A stretch of DNA of 64,000 bases, from contig CM056743.1 in the NCBI GenBank assembly GCA_029851415.1, forward strand, positions 29,834,405 through 29,898,404, read 5' to 3'. This DNA is from Eretmocerus hayati (taxonomy: Eukaryota; Arthropoda; Insecta; Hymenoptera; Aphelinidae). The position numbers and the translations under genes were made by a program. This document shows positions 37,425 to 50,161 of the stretch, piece by piece (positions within the stretch are counted from its first letter, which is position 1; the number at the start of each line of letters is the position of its first letter). Below the pieces are notes generated by a model. It searched no databases. It saw only the letters and a list, made by a program, of their open reading frames with translations, and was not told where the DNA came from.

Positions 37425-39372
37425 TGTGTGTATATTATAGGTTAGGATGTACCAGATGCCCAGTGGTTCCAACTTTTCTGCAATAATCTAATTATTTGGG
37501 CTGAACGTTGAGTTGTCGAGTATAAGTCGCCAAAAACAATAACTAGACAACTCATCTCAAATTTTGTATCATTGAAATTTTCACTCAAGTGGTTGAATGG
37601 AACTTCACGGCCGTGCTGCACAGCTACCACGTGCCTTCAACAATAGATCTTTAGATTGTTGTGGAATAACTTTTTTTGGAAGAGCCACTCATTAATTTAT
37701 CATAGATAAATATTGCATTCAATAATTTTCGCAATACCCTTGTATCATCAGCGAATTTCATCATAACACAATTGAGCGCTCGATTGTAATAGACAAATTG
37801 TTTCTACATTAAGCTTTTAAAATGGAAAAATGTTGTTTCATATATCCACATCATGTCTTGATAGGACAATATGTTCGTTAAATTAATCACGTGATTATAA
37901 GATATTATTCAGTGAGCTAGCCATGGCTATTTTGGGATTATATTCGATTTCTGGAATATAAAGAGAAGGAAAGAATCAAATTTCAAGATCAAATTGAGAT
38001 GAAGATGATTTATTGTATTTGCATTGCAGAAATGCAAATACAATAAGTCAAAGAAGAAGGTCGCCCTCAATCTCACCGTGTATAGAGGTATACTAAAAGT
38101 CTCAATAAATAAAATCAGTATCAGCATTATTAATGCATCTCATAAAAAAGAGCCGAACGCTTCTCCACTCCTCGAGAAGTTCTTTCCAGCTTCTATAAGT
38201 ATAAAAGCGGAGAGCTGCATTCAGGATATTGCATTACGTGAAAAACGTCACGATCCAATCGAATTGCCCTCCAATAATCGCGCGACTGGCTATCACTCTC
38301 TCTATTTCTATCTCCTTCCCTTTCGGATTATCAGAATTAAAGCGTTGGCTCTAAGGTTAACAAATAGCTCTCAATAGTAATCGCTTGCGCTCCTTCTAAG
38401 GAATACAATTAAGCAGAGCGAGCTTCTCTCTATACCGTCGGATCTCCTCTCCGTTTGAATAACGCGGAAAAGGAAATAGCAGCATCCCGATCACCCACTT
38501 TATTCCCTATCATCCAATTCATCTGATTTGCTTTGTACAAAAATTTAGAAGACTTCGACGAGGTAAATTGCTTCTTCGTCTTCTACAGAACTCTCAGCTT
38601 GAAATTTAGTAAAGGCTAGCCTCATCTTCACTTTTTTTTCATGTATAATAATTGAGTACAGCATTTCATTGACCTGTAATTGCATTAGTACAACCATTTT
38701 GTTCGGAAAGTAGTGGTTCTTTACGACGAGCAGGCGGTAAAATGAAGGTAATTTTACAGCTAAGTTATTATACAGTCAGATTCTTAGCCTGTATCATATT
38801 TAATCGTAAAGATTGAGTTCACTTCGAGAATGGCACTGTTGGTGTGTCGATTAACTGACATCCTGGAGTCCTTAGGATTTCCAAGAATGAAAGTCCTTTA
38901 ATTCGTATAAACATGACAGTAAGTGGGTTGAATTACTTGTCTTATTCTTTGAGCAATAGAGCAATAAGTAAAAGTAAAAATAGAAACTTTGTTAAAATTG
39001 TCATGGTGGGCGCTAGTAAGACGGGTGATGAGCACTATAAGTACTTTAGGCTCACTAATGAAAATATTCCCCGAACCTTGAAACAGCCTGCCGAGCAACG
39101 GATGTATGCTATTTTTTCGCATTAGGGCGAATAAACGCCAATTTCATGTTCGCTGCCGGGAGTAAAAGTGGCGCTTTAGTCGCCCTATGCTAAAAACCTA
39201 ATATCGATCTTTGCACATCCTCCCTAGCTCACGCTCACATGCGCCCGAGCTTGCCCGAACACATGTTTACAAATATTTGATCGGAGATACAAAAATTTGG
39301 GGAACAGTAGACGAGCCAAATTTCAATAAAAACGTGTATTAACGAGCTCCAGGTCATCAGACACTGATGCAA
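37425..39372. other. No gene seen
   Basis: Unique AT-rich sequence. The 117-codon frame at 38024-38377 shows no motif. Confidence 0.5.
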
Positions 39373-40065
39373 CTGTACGTTAGGGTGACAGTTATTTCCC
39401 AATTTTTGATTTTCCTAGGTGGACATGCTTGAATCTTCCTTATTTGGTTAGTATATGAAGAAAAAATATCGCCGAAGTAGTTTGGAGGTGACCTTATAGT
39501 GCCCGTCGAACACCATTTTTAGCATTGGAAAGCCTAAAGTCGAGAAATTCGCTCGCCTAATCCTCCATGTCTCTGCGATCGCTTTAATTTTTCATGGCGC
39601 CTCTTGTCACGTAGAAAATATCAAAACACACTATTTCGACATCGAATTTCACGAGGAACACGATGATCAGATTTGACTTCCAAAGTGACCATGTGGTTGT
39701 ATCAGCGGTTTCTTGAAAGAATCACTCATAGCACACCGAGGTCACTTTGAAAATCAAGTCTGAGAGTTTCATCGTGTTCCTCGTGAAATTTTACGTCGAA
39801 ATAGTGTGTATCGATATTTTTCAGGCGACAAGAGGCGCCATGAAAAATTAAAGCGATCGCAGAGACGTGAAGAATTGGGCGAGCGAATTTCTCGACTTTA
39901 GGCTTTCCAATGTTGAAAATGGTGTTCGTTGGACACTATAATAGGGGCGCCTCCTAACTACTCCAGCGATGTTTTTTCTTCGTATACTAACCAAATAAGG
40001 AAGATTTAAGCATGTGCACCTAGGAAAATCCAAAATTGGGAAATAACTGTCATCCTACTGTACGT
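39373..40065. mobile_element. hAT-like foldback element with 8-bp target duplication
   Basis: The element proper is 39381-40057 (677 bp). It begins TAGGGTGACAGTTATTTCCC and ends with the complement of TAGGATGACAGTTATTTCCC. The identical 8-mer CTGTACGT flanks it at 39373-39380 and 40058-40065. Arms of about 310 bp pair with moderate divergence around a central spacer of about 50 bp near 39700-39745. The 8-bp duplication and the TAGGG start fit hAT-type transposition. No transposase frame is present. Confidence 0.85.
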
Positions 40066-40462
40066 ACACACGGGAGTTGATAGTACATTTCAATGCCAGG
40101 GTGCAAAAACTTTTTCATCATTCTAACCTAAAAATGCTGCTTTCAAACGCGTTTTTAGGGTTCTCATTTATAATCTTATATCTTTATTTGCATTTTTTTT
40201 AATTTCCGCATCTTGATGATGATTCCGATCCTCGCCTGCAGCTCGGCTTAGAAATCACAAATGGTATCAACTCCACAGTAGTTGATTCCTGCATTTCTAT
40301 CGAATTATCCAGATTCAAGGTTTGAAATAGCTATTTCTGGTATAAAATTGGGGTGTTAGGACCTTAGCTGCAAATGTACGCTTCATCATTTCTTAGATTC
40401 TGCATTTTGCTTACAGTCAACTTACAGAAGTGAAGTGTCAAATACCACTGCATTCCCTCTAA
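40066..40462. other. No gene seen
   Basis: Unique spacer between two inverted-repeat elements. Confidence 0.5.
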
Positions 40463-40728
40463 GGGTGCGTCCCCAAATGATGCATATGCATGCATATGCA
40501 GTGCACACTGCGCACATGCACATGTGCAGCTCATCGAAGTTAAGCAAAAATTGAAGGGCTCGTATCACAGAACTTCTGAAATGAATTCGGTTTGTCTCTG
40601 CTGCGTTACCGGCTGATCCAAAGCAGATCTAGACGAGTTTCATCTGGTTTTGGCTAAAACTTGATGAGCTGCACATGTGCACGTGTGCACTGCATATGCA
40701 CGCATATGCATCATTTGGGGACGCACCC
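40463..40728. mobile_element. GGGTGCGTCC foldback MITE, copy 1 (TAA target duplication)
   Basis: A 266-bp element with ends GGGTGCGTCCCCAAATGATG and its complement, flanked by TAA on both sides (40460-40462 and 40729-40731 as read on the plus strand). Subterminal stretches are runs of GCATATGC and CACATGTG words. A TWA-type 3-bp duplication suggests a PIF/Harbinger-like mechanism. A relative lies at 49641-49900. Confidence 0.75.
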
Positions 40729-40731
40729 TAA

Positions 40732-41685
40732 GAACTCCAAAAACGTTCACACTCACACACCAGTCTCTTTTTTAAAACGCTTTTTTCTCTTCAGGCTGTG
40801 CTTCTCGATTCAGCTGCAACGTATAATGTCACTCGTAGTTTGATAATCATTAGCTTTCTTCGTCGCAGTCTAGTAGCGTAATACAGCCTTAGAGCAATGT
40901 ATAAGAGTCTCAGGAATATGTATAATTTGAGAAACCGCGAAAAAATTAAAACCCGGGAATTACGAATTGGCCGACGCTCGCGTAATAGGCTCATTTTTAT
41001 TTTTCTTACCCGCTATATTAAAGCATATTGCGTTACGCTTTGTTGTTTAACCCTTTGGTGGTATTATCATAGTCTGCGGTTGAACAGAGCCAAAAATATG
41101 CATGCCTAGGTATGTATTGCGAAAATGAAAGGTACGGGTACAGTATAAAGCAGACAATGCTCTTTCGAGAGATGGGACGACGATTAGAAAGTTGGGCTGT
41201 ATTATTTTCGCGACGACGACAACGGTTTAGAGTTCATCCTTTCTGTTCATGCATGTAGTATGTGGTATGCGCATTAATAGTGAGAGTAAGAGTATTGTAT
41301 TTGTAGTGGGTGAGACACAATCCATTCAACATTTGTATGACTAAAGTCGCGAGGATGATGACTTTCACAACCTATCGAACCGTCACCACTGCATCATCAT
41401 TATTATCGTCGTCGACGTCGTCATCCACTTGGCCAATTTTCTCTGAATGTATACAGTGCAAAGTTCGAGTTGATCCAAGTATATTATATTCCAATGCCGA
41501 TTGACTGCTGATGCTATTACAGAAGTATGTAGTCCTGTGAAATTGGTGTGCCATTGAATCTTGTCTTGTCTACTTGTGGGCGGCAAATTCACTTAAACTG
41601 GAATATGGGCATTACCGTGGAAACTTACACGGAACTTGTGTTAGTCTTCCATTTTGATAAGCAAGCTTCGATCACTTCATTCCAG
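40732..41685. other. No gene seen
   Basis: Unique sequence with a short CGTCGTCGACGTCGTC palindromic patch near 41409-41424. No coding signal was found. Confidence 0.45.
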
Positions 41686-41885
41686 GGTTTGAAACAAAAC
41701 TGATCTTAAATTTCGGTTCATTTCGGATCGAGGGGTCAAACTTCTGTGCTAATTTTGGAGATGTAACCGATAATTTTGTTTCTGTACATTGAAGATGAAT
41801 GGCGATCAATTCCAAAATTAACCCAGAAGTTTGACCCCGCAATCCGAAATGAACCGAAATTCAAAATCAGTTTTTTGTCAAAGCC
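41686..41885. mobile_element. Foldback element
   Basis: A 200-bp inverted repeat. The left has GGTTTGAAACAAAACTGAT and ATTTCGGTTCATTTCGGAT, and the right has the near-complement including the same second word. The arms are about 65-70 bp and the centre about 65 bp. It lies only about 43 bp from the next element. No clear target duplication was found. Confidence 0.7.
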
Positions 41886-41928
41886 TGCTTCATTCAAATG
41901 TTTGTATTCGTAATTTTTTTTAAAGATA

Positions 41929-42217
41929 CAGTACCGTGCAAAAATTCCTGAACGGGGGTATGAAATCCTCTCTTGCAAAAACGTCGATTGCTCGAGCCCA
42001 GATTAAAGTAGAGGAATTTTGAAAAAAACATCTTAAAGATGAAAAAAAATGCTAACTTTTTCTGGTTTGCGATTTTTCTCTCAGCCCTTTTTAGCATTTT
42101 TTCTCATCTTTGAGATGTTTTTTTCAAAATTCCTCTACGTTAATCTGGACTCGAGTAATCGACGTTTTTGCAAGAGAGGATTTCAAACCCCCGTTCAGGA
42201 ATTTTTGCACAGTACTG
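41929..42217. mobile_element. Tc1/mariner-like foldback MITE
   Basis: A 289-bp element with ends CAGTACCGTGCAAAA and the complement of CAGTACTGTGCAAAA, flanked by TA at 41927-41928 and 42218-42219. Arms of about 130 bp pair almost throughout, with a short central spacer. CAGTACNGTGCAAAA-type ends with a TA duplication are typical of Tc1/mariner. It has no coding capacity. Confidence 0.85.
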
Positions 42218-42219
42218 TA

Positions 42220-45200
42220 TATACATTCGATACGAAAGTGTCTGGTCGATCGATCCATTAAGCCCTCATTTTATTTTCAAAGATTGAGGGTCGAAATGTC
42301 AGTTCTGCAGTTTTGTGAATTTTGAAGTTTCGGGTATATACACCAAGCGCCAGCGTCGAAGTGATCGTTTCAGTGGGTGTTCTCAAATTTCTTTCTCAGA
42401 AATCAATGTTAGACCAACTACTTTTGATGAGCCTTATGACAAGAATGATTAGATTATAGTCCTCCATCCATGTGTTTCATTCTTGTTATGGAAATTTCCG
42501 AGGAATTCCACTAGTATTGAGAGATCTTTTTGAATCACAACGGAGCATCTCTAATTCACTCCGAGTTACTTTGACCTAAGGAAAATTTCAGAGAAATAGT
42601 CAAGTAATCAAATGACAGCGCGAGAAAAGGCAGAATCAAATTCCGGAGTGCTGCATGTACATTTATAGCCGAAAATTAGCCATGCAGTTATAACTTTGTC
42701 AGTCCTGTGGATAACAATATGACCCCTCTAAATGTTGATTTATCTCGGCGAAAACAATTTTCTCCATCAGAACATGAAGTGAGTGGGTGAAATTCCCGCG
42801 GAGGAGTTTCTACGTCGACTTAATAATTGTTGCTATCAGTTTAAGGTCGGAATGCCTGTTCTGTGTATGTTAGGTTGATGACAGACTACCTGCTACGACA
42901 CGAATCTTACGACACGACAAAAAATCCATTCCAGCGAACCTCACCGTAGATGGATTGGATTCTTATTCGAAGTACTATTCATGGATTATAAAAATGAAAC
43001 AAATCCATCGATGTTTGGGTTTGCCGAAATGAATTCCGTGTCGTCGCATGTTGTCTGTCATTACATGTAGTTCCATGGACTCAGAAGGTGTTTCTTTCGT
43101 GGAATACCCAATATGGCAACACACACACAAAAATAAGAATATACTTCTTCGTAATCTATATTCAAAAAAATGATTCAAATCAGCATAGGCATATTGGTGG
43201 AAATTCAATTTCCAACTCCTGAACTTTTGGACACAAAATGTGTAAGTTTGCGTGACAATGCCCATATACATACTTACGTATGGTTCGTACGAGATTGGAA
43301 CTTTGTCGAAGGGGTCAGTATAACGGCGTGATTTTTCTGGCTATGAGAGAATCTTGTGTTGGCTCATGGCTATTGTTGAAAATTGCACACTAGAGTCGCG
43401 CACGTGATTCTCGTACGGGCCAATATAGCCATCAGACTCGTGCTGCAATGCCAACGATATGTACTTGCCATCACACGTATACGTATACCTTATAAGTTTG
43501 GTAAAGGTTGAAAGGTTGAGCCTTTCTTTCTTTGGTGCCGAGCTCTGAGATTTTTTCTTTTTTGAAGTAGAAAATCTTGGGAGAGCAGTTTGGTGCTATG
43601 CTATACGGATGTAAGAGTGTCGTTGGCTAGGATTGTGATTTCAAACGGAATCGTCCGGATTGCACTGTGAAATTTTCTTCTTTCTTCGCTTTTGGGTGGG
43701 CATATACATTTTTTGGTTTCCTAGTTGCATTTGCATGCATTTTTCTGGCGTGAGGAGGAGCAAATTTTTTGTGATACCTTTGAAAATTTGTAGAATTTTT
43801 TCACTCGTCTGATTTTATTTTTTCCTTTAGATTGACGTATATTTCATTGATATTTAACTTGGAGTGCTTGATGATGTAATTTTACAAGTTCAAGAATCGA
43901 TGGAATGTAACCAAACATAGAAAGAAAATTGAAAATATGAATTGAGTTGGAATGATTGTTTGGTTTATAACACCGCAAACGCAATGATGAAGCGAGTTGA
44001 TCTAGATTAGAGACTTTTCAGTGATGTTCCTCCAAAATTCTCGAAATAGCATTTTCATTCTGAAAGAACCTGCAAAACTCTGGAATATTTGCGAAATATG
44101 TCGGGAATAAATCTTGATCAATGGTTTCTCTTCCACACGACGGAGGAAAATATTTCTATGATTGCAAGGGGATACTGCAAATCATTTTTGGATCAAATTG
44201 AAAATTCTCAACCGCCAAGGAATTGAATTACCTCCTCTTGCAAAACAAGAAAAAATTTATTCAACTAGGATTTTGATATCACAATGTTGTCAGTATAGCA
44301 TTTGATCGATGTTGTCAGAGTTGCACAAATTTTTCTCAAAAATATTACGAGAAATTTTCTAACGACCACATCATGCTGCAAGCCTTGCTCATCATGTTAC
44401 GATAAGAGATACACTCTTCACTAAATTCAATATTTTATGTTCAGTTAAAATATTGATAAAACAAACTCTTCAGACACCATCGTGAAAGTCCATTGCTCGT
44501 CTCAAATAACATTATAACATATACCTATAGTGACACACGAGATAGTCACTTATATATTAACATAATACGAAAGCGAAACCTGAGCCATGAGAAAAGTATC
44601 ATCATCCTTTGCATGCATGCATTAGAGACATAGAGAAATGACATATAAATATTGTGCGTCGCTTGAATGTATATTTATACAAACTTTCACCAGGTGACTC
44701 TTTCATTGTACATTGCAAAGTTTTATTAATCTTCCGTATCGATAATGTGAAAAAGCTGAATCATTATTAAGGTAAAATATTTGAAGCATTACAACCGTCA
44801 AAAACTGTCATCTAGATATACACCACTATACGCGTAACGAAATATTCAGGAATCTTAAAGATTTCATTACCTTTTACATCCGTAATTATCCGCTAATATT
44901 TGTGAATCTTCACTCTCTTTCAGAAACCAGTAAACTTCAACCACCGCTTAATTAAATACTCAAATCATCGCAATCCGAACTTTGTGAATTACTTTCAGCA
45001 GCACAAACACCGTAAACAAAAAAGTCGTATTAGCCAATCACTATCTTATACAATTTTGTAAAAGTCTTCCAATTTTGTAATCAATTCACCAACGCGCAAA
45101 TATTCAAAACCGCCAACTTTCACTATGTCAATCCCAACTGATGAAACATGCACGACGACGACGATGATTCACAAATCTCTTCATATCCGTAATGCCTTTT

Positions 45201-45745
45201 ACGTCAAACCACACGGTGTCTCAAAATCTCTGAATTCGCATATAGACACTCTCTTAACAAACGCCTCTCTCTCATCTATTCCTATGCGAAAATGCGCAAA
45301 CACGTACCTATATGATAATATATGGAGGAGTAGAGGTATTTTGTGTACTCAAGTGAGCAAGTATGTGTATAATATAATACATCATACCACCACCCATGTA
45401 AATTGCACACTAGGTGTATATAGACTGTATATGCAAGAGAAATTCTGAGCAATTTCGGCTTACTTACTTACTCGATCAAAGCGAGAAGTCTGACTACTGT
45501 CACTATACTGTCGACGCGCGTGTCATACTGATTCCATGTAATATAGAGTGTCTGTATGGATGTATGTAAATGGATAAATATGAGGAATTCCGTAGAAACT
45601 TTAATAATAGGAAGTAGAAAATGTGCCAACTCCAAATGTCCCTTCGGAAGGTCCCTAGATGTATTTATCAAGTATGAGCTAGCTCGCGCAAAAATTTACA
45701 AATTGTCACTCATCGGCACCATAAGAATAACAAGGATAAAGTGTT
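42220..45745. other. No gene seen
   Basis: About 3.5 kb of unique AT-rich sequence. The frames at 42975-43271 (-) and 45125-45448 (+) show no motif. Confidence 0.5.
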
Positions 45746-46340
45746 AGCGGGCACGGAACTTGACATTCTGAGCGTGACACGGAACCTGAAATCTTGACTT
45801 TAAAATTGATCTCACGGCCAAACGAACTACAGTCTTGAGACTTTGAGCTTCTCATTCGTCCACTAAACACTTTGAAAGAAGAAAAAAAAACGGACTGAGA
45901 CCTCGGTAGTTCTACGTTCAAGGATCGCACTTTTAGGACACGGAACTGACCAAAAAATTTAGCAAAAGTAGATTTTCATGAAAAAGTATTCCCGAAAGTA
46001 TGAAAATCAATTTTTTAATACTTTATAGCATGAATAGTTGCGCCTGATAAAAAATTTTAAGAAAAAATTGGCACGGAAATGCCTGGAATGAGGTGAATCC
46101 ACTTTTGTGGAGGAAAATTAAGTGGGTAAAATTTTAGTCGTAATCGTGTGACAAAATTTAAGTGCTCACCATGAACACAAAAAGTGGGTCTTTGGGCTCT
46201 CATAGCAGTAGAAATTGGTGCTTAATAGCATGATATTTCATGTATTCGCCGACCCGAATCCCAAAAGAGCCCTGCATCGGCGCTTCACACCCATAAATGC
46301 CGAAAAAAAGAAAAGCGACGTGACACGGAACTGTCATTTT
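45746..46340. repeat. Region with recurrent CACGGAA motif
   Basis: The word CACGGAAC, usually as GACACGGAACTG or GTGACACGGAAC, recurs at about 45751, 45776, 45938 and 46323. A variant CACGGAAATG lies at about 46072. All are on the plus strand with irregular spacing. It may be the remains of a repeat with subterminal motifs. No boundaries could be fixed. Confidence 0.35.
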
Positions 46341-47983
46341 GACCTTTTTTTGATGATAATTTTTTTTGGGTGACCCTGGATCGAAGAACTGATGATTGCG
46401 CTAGATAAAATACCAAAAAATACTTCGAAAATGACTTGGACAATTTGTTCCCCAAGCATTTTGAAAGTTCAGGTGGCACGTGCTATTCCGAAGTTTCCAC
46501 GAATTTACTCATCTATGTATGCGATTGAATATTTGTGAGATGTGCAATACAAAGATGCTGAGTGAGAGCAATAATGTATATTTTGGCGTTTGCGAATTGT
46601 ACGAATGAGTGTAGCAGTGATGAGCAGAATCAGGAGTTGAAGAAGTTCAACGGCTTTGAAAGCTCGAGACTTTATTCACCATCGTATCATGTGTGATGGC
46701 AGATGGAAACTGTGCCTGATGGATTTCATATGCATTAGTTTATATAAATCATAAATACTCAATGTATGATAGCTTGCTTTATAGAATTGAGTCGAGGAGA
46801 GCGCATTAGAGAGCAGGAAAATTCGTGCATGGACATTGGCAAATTGGTCATGTATTGACATCATATAATGGACAGTCAAACAAAGATTTCTACAAGAAGT
46901 AGAGAACTATCATATCCTAGCACCCTTGTTACAACTTCTTTTTTCATAAGACATTTCAACTTTTTTCATGATACAAAAACCAAATATGTCAATTTCCTGG
47001 AAAAAATATCCAAACCAAGGGTACCCAAGACGTGGTTTGCTGACACATATGAGCAGACGGACGTCTGATGATTTTTTCCAAGGAATTAATACATACCTGC
47101 ATTATAAAGATGCATATGAAATTCCAGGTCATTTTGTTGAGTAAAAAAAATTAAACATATCCTTCGCACGGATACATCGCTATATTCAACATGGTGTCGG
47201 ACTAGGGCCTCATGCACCTTGGGGCTTGGGGGCCATCGATAAATAACTCCAATGTCCAAATTGACCATTTTTAACCTCCTCACCCCCATTTGTCATTCTG
47301 AGGCTCTTTACCGATCCTCTTTCATACATGGTTAGTCACGTGTGGCGGACCCCCTCCCCTTCCTCCAAGAGCGTAACATAAATTATGCATGGCCCCTTAA
47401 TGTTTGGTCGATGAGAGATGAGACCGCGAAACAGAGTACACATCCTAAAATAATAAAAAAAAAAGAAGATTGGATCATAATATATATACATTGAAAGTGA
47501 CGACAACTCTTCGAAGAAAATTAGTTCATTCCACAGCTCAAAGTTCTATAAAAATTTTTTGAGGATCTTTTGGAGATCGCTCAGCAATCCCTGATTGAAT
47601 ACATTACTATTGTTAGCGCAATCATAATGTATAGTCGTATTAGAATAACGACGACATGATCAGGAGTTACATACGAAAAGAAAGAAAATGCTCTTCAAGA
47701 ACGTCGATTGTTATGATTTTTTTGTGCGACATGCATCAAGTTCGAAGAATTTTCATCATAAAAACAACCGCGAAATCGCTACCACCAAAGTCTCATGCCC
47801 GTCTAATAATTGATAACAGATCAGCTACCAGTGTATTATATCTTTTGGGACCGGCCTGGTTCATACATGTACCTCTCGTGACCTTGCACATTCCTTGTGA
47901 CATATTGGATATTTCTATGAATGAAATTGCCTCCTTGCTGATAATCATTTTCTTGAGAAAATGCCGGCAGTCTGAAAGGTCAA
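46341..47983. other. No gene seen
   Basis: Unique sequence. The 123-codon frame at 47656-48027 runs into the neighbouring MITE and has no motif. Confidence 0.45.
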
Positions 47984-48545
47984 TTAAGGTAGTTGTACAC
48001 CAACTACGTGAGTCAATGACTACCTAACCTCACATTTTTGCCCACATCAAAATATTCGAAATCATTATTATTGTTGATTACTGCACTTTTTCTATCAAAC
48101 AACGTACAAAAACGGTTATCTAAGCCATCGCTAACAGAAATAGGCATGGTTTTCAAAGTTATCTACCCTAAAATCGAAATCACCGATGGGCTGTTTTACA
48201 TTTTGCGCTTTGTATGGACAACTACTCAGAAACTACGTGGTCAATCATCTTCACGCTTATCCATATCATTCATCGGTACATAAAGTTGAATAGTCCGCAG
48301 TCCCACCGTTTTCTCTTGATCAAATTTTGCGCTGGACCCATTTAGGTGCTCTTTTTGAGGCCCACTCTCATAAGCGCAATGTCAAAAATGTGCGAAACAC
48401 GTCAATTTTTGACGATCAGTACTCCTAAACGGGATGGTCAACCGATCTGGAATTTTGCACACGTATTCTTTGATACTAGAACTATCTTTCTGCACAATCT
48501 CGAGGAATTCTGTTGATGAACAATTTGGGTGTACAACTACCTTAA
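47984..48545. mobile_element. TTAA-flanked MITE
   Basis: The element proper is 47988-48541 (554 bp) with ends GGTAGTTGTACACC and its exact complement. TTAA flanks it at 47984-47987 and 48542-48545. The interior shows no transposase. This fits a piggyBac-like non-autonomous element and is one of four TTAA-flanked elements in the window. Confidence 0.82.
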
Positions 48546-49183
48546 GAATTCATGAATGAGGCGAATAATGAATGATGATCGTATCGAGGTCTCTGTCCTT
48601 CTCGATCTTGTATACTTATACTTTGAAGTTACCTGTGCATTGTATTTTTTGAAGCAAATAGCTTTATCCTTCATCGCAAACACGTATTCTCTTGCCGTAC
48701 AAAATCCAAACCCCAAGAGCCAATGTACGAGACTTATCGGCCTCTCGCCACCGGTCACCATTATTTTCACAGTTTTCTCTATATAATGCACGCACCAGAC
48801 AACATTCACGGTCGACCTCTTATCCGCGCACACTGTCTCACACCTCAACAAAGCTTCCCTATAGCTCATCCATATACACCAACCGAATAATGTCCATACC
48901 TCCACACATCCCACTTTTCTTTTCATACATACAATTTCTCCTTTACATACTATATACACTATCTGTGTGCACATGCTAGTACCATTATATTCTCCATTTT
49001 TCGCTACACATATCCCAACACTGTCCTCTAGGGATATTATGAGGTTATGTTCTATGGTCTGCATTCGATTATTTAAAAAGGATGTTACCTTTACTGTGTA
49101 TAGTACGGTCTCGGCGGGTGGTTGTTGCGGTGTATGATGATGGTGGTCACGGTGTGTATATATATATATATATATATGGGATA

Positions 49184-49216
<33 letters not shown>

Positions 49217-49415
49217 CACGCGATGAATAAGTAAAAGCTTGGACAACAAAGATTCCCCGAAGCACGTAAACTCTTCTAGTATATGTACATGTATAGTCAA
49301 GTATAGTGATGTGTGCAAACATTGCGAATTCAGATCGCGCATGTTTATGTCTATGTGAGAACTGTATACCCAATGCACAACGGCGCCCGCGAAATTTGAA
49401 TATCGCTTCAGTCAC
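48537..49415 (-). other. Long low-complexity open frame, probably not coding
   Basis: The longest open frame in the window (292 residues plus stop). It contains poly-Ser from a (CTG)9 tract, an Ile-Tyr repeat from a (TA)n tract and a His cluster. The rest is rich in Cys, Val, Tyr and Thr, as expected of translated G/T-rich non-coding DNA. Its stop codon lies in the terminal repeat of the TTAA element at 47988-48541. No domain was recognised. Its length is unusual enough to record, but strand composition skew is the simpler explanation. Confidence 0.15.
49157..49212. repeat. (TA)n and (CTG)9 microsatellites
   Basis: TA repeat at 49157-49177 followed by a perfect (CTG)9 at 49186-49212. Confidence 0.95.
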
Positions 49416-49640
49416 TGAAGTTCAGTGCGAGCGAATGTACGATGCATGCGCGCGCATCGATACAGGAAAATTTAGTTTCTTGGCGTGATTCAGAGTCTCA
49501 GTTGGTGGTATAACGGTATTTTCTGTGTAGATCGAGGTATATTCTATGAAGGTTAGAGATATGGGAGTGTTATGCTCTTTGGGTGATGATATGTGTGTGT
49601 GAGAGAGTAAGGTTATGTGCTGCGTGCGGCTCGTTAATAA

Positions 49641-49900
49641 GGGTGAGTCCACAAATTATGCATGTTCATGCAGTGCACCCGCGCGGGCTTTATACACTGC
49701 TCGTGTGCATATGTGCTGCTCATCGGATTTGAGCAGAGATTAGAAGATTCAAATGAAAAAATCTCTGATTTGAGCCGGTTTGTGTGTTTCCTTTGTTACC
49801 AGCTGTTCCAAAGCAAAACTCAACGAGTTATGTGCCAAGTCCGATGCGTTGCACACGTGCGCGCGTATGCACTGCGCATGCAACAATTGTGGACACACCC
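49641..49900. mobile_element. GGGTGCGTCC foldback MITE, copy 2
   Basis: A 260-bp element starting GGGTGAGTCCACAAATTATG and ending with the complement of GGGTGTGTCCACAATTG. TAA precedes it and TTA follows. It is the same family as 40463-40728, including the GCATGC/CACGTG-rich subterminal runs. Its right half is part of a later tandem duplication (49831-50161). Confidence 0.72.
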
Positions 49901-50161
49901 TTAATTACCACGCACCGGCGGTTACACGTGGTTCTGCCAGAGCTGTCTTGAGATTATCGTTCTTGTCACGGATGAGCATTCTCATAATTCTGTGCCAAAT
50001 CCGAGATGCGTTGCACACGTTGCACACGTGCGCGCGTGTGCACTGCATATGCACTATTTGTGGACACACCCTTCATTACCTCGCATCGGCGGCTACACGT
50101 AGTTTTTCCAGAGCTGTCTTGGGATTATCGTTCTTGTCACACGTGAGGATTCTCATAATTC
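49831..50161. repeat. Tandem duplication of a MITE end plus flank (160-bp unit)
   Basis: Unit 1 is 49831-49990 and unit 2 is 49991-50161. Both begin TGTGCCAARTCCGA and end CTCATAATTC. Each contains the last 70 bp of the MITE copy followed by about 90 bp of flanking DNA (GAGCTGTCTTG, GATTATCGTTCTTGTCAC). The duplication therefore post-dates the MITE insertion. Unit 2 has an extra CACACGTTG insertion. Confidence 0.85.

Noticed and set aside
40463..40728. Possible CRISPR-like or miRNA hairpin from GCATATGC/CACATGTG repeats
   Set aside because: The repeats are subterminal palindromic words of a foldback MITE with a TAA duplication. There is no spacer-repeat pattern.
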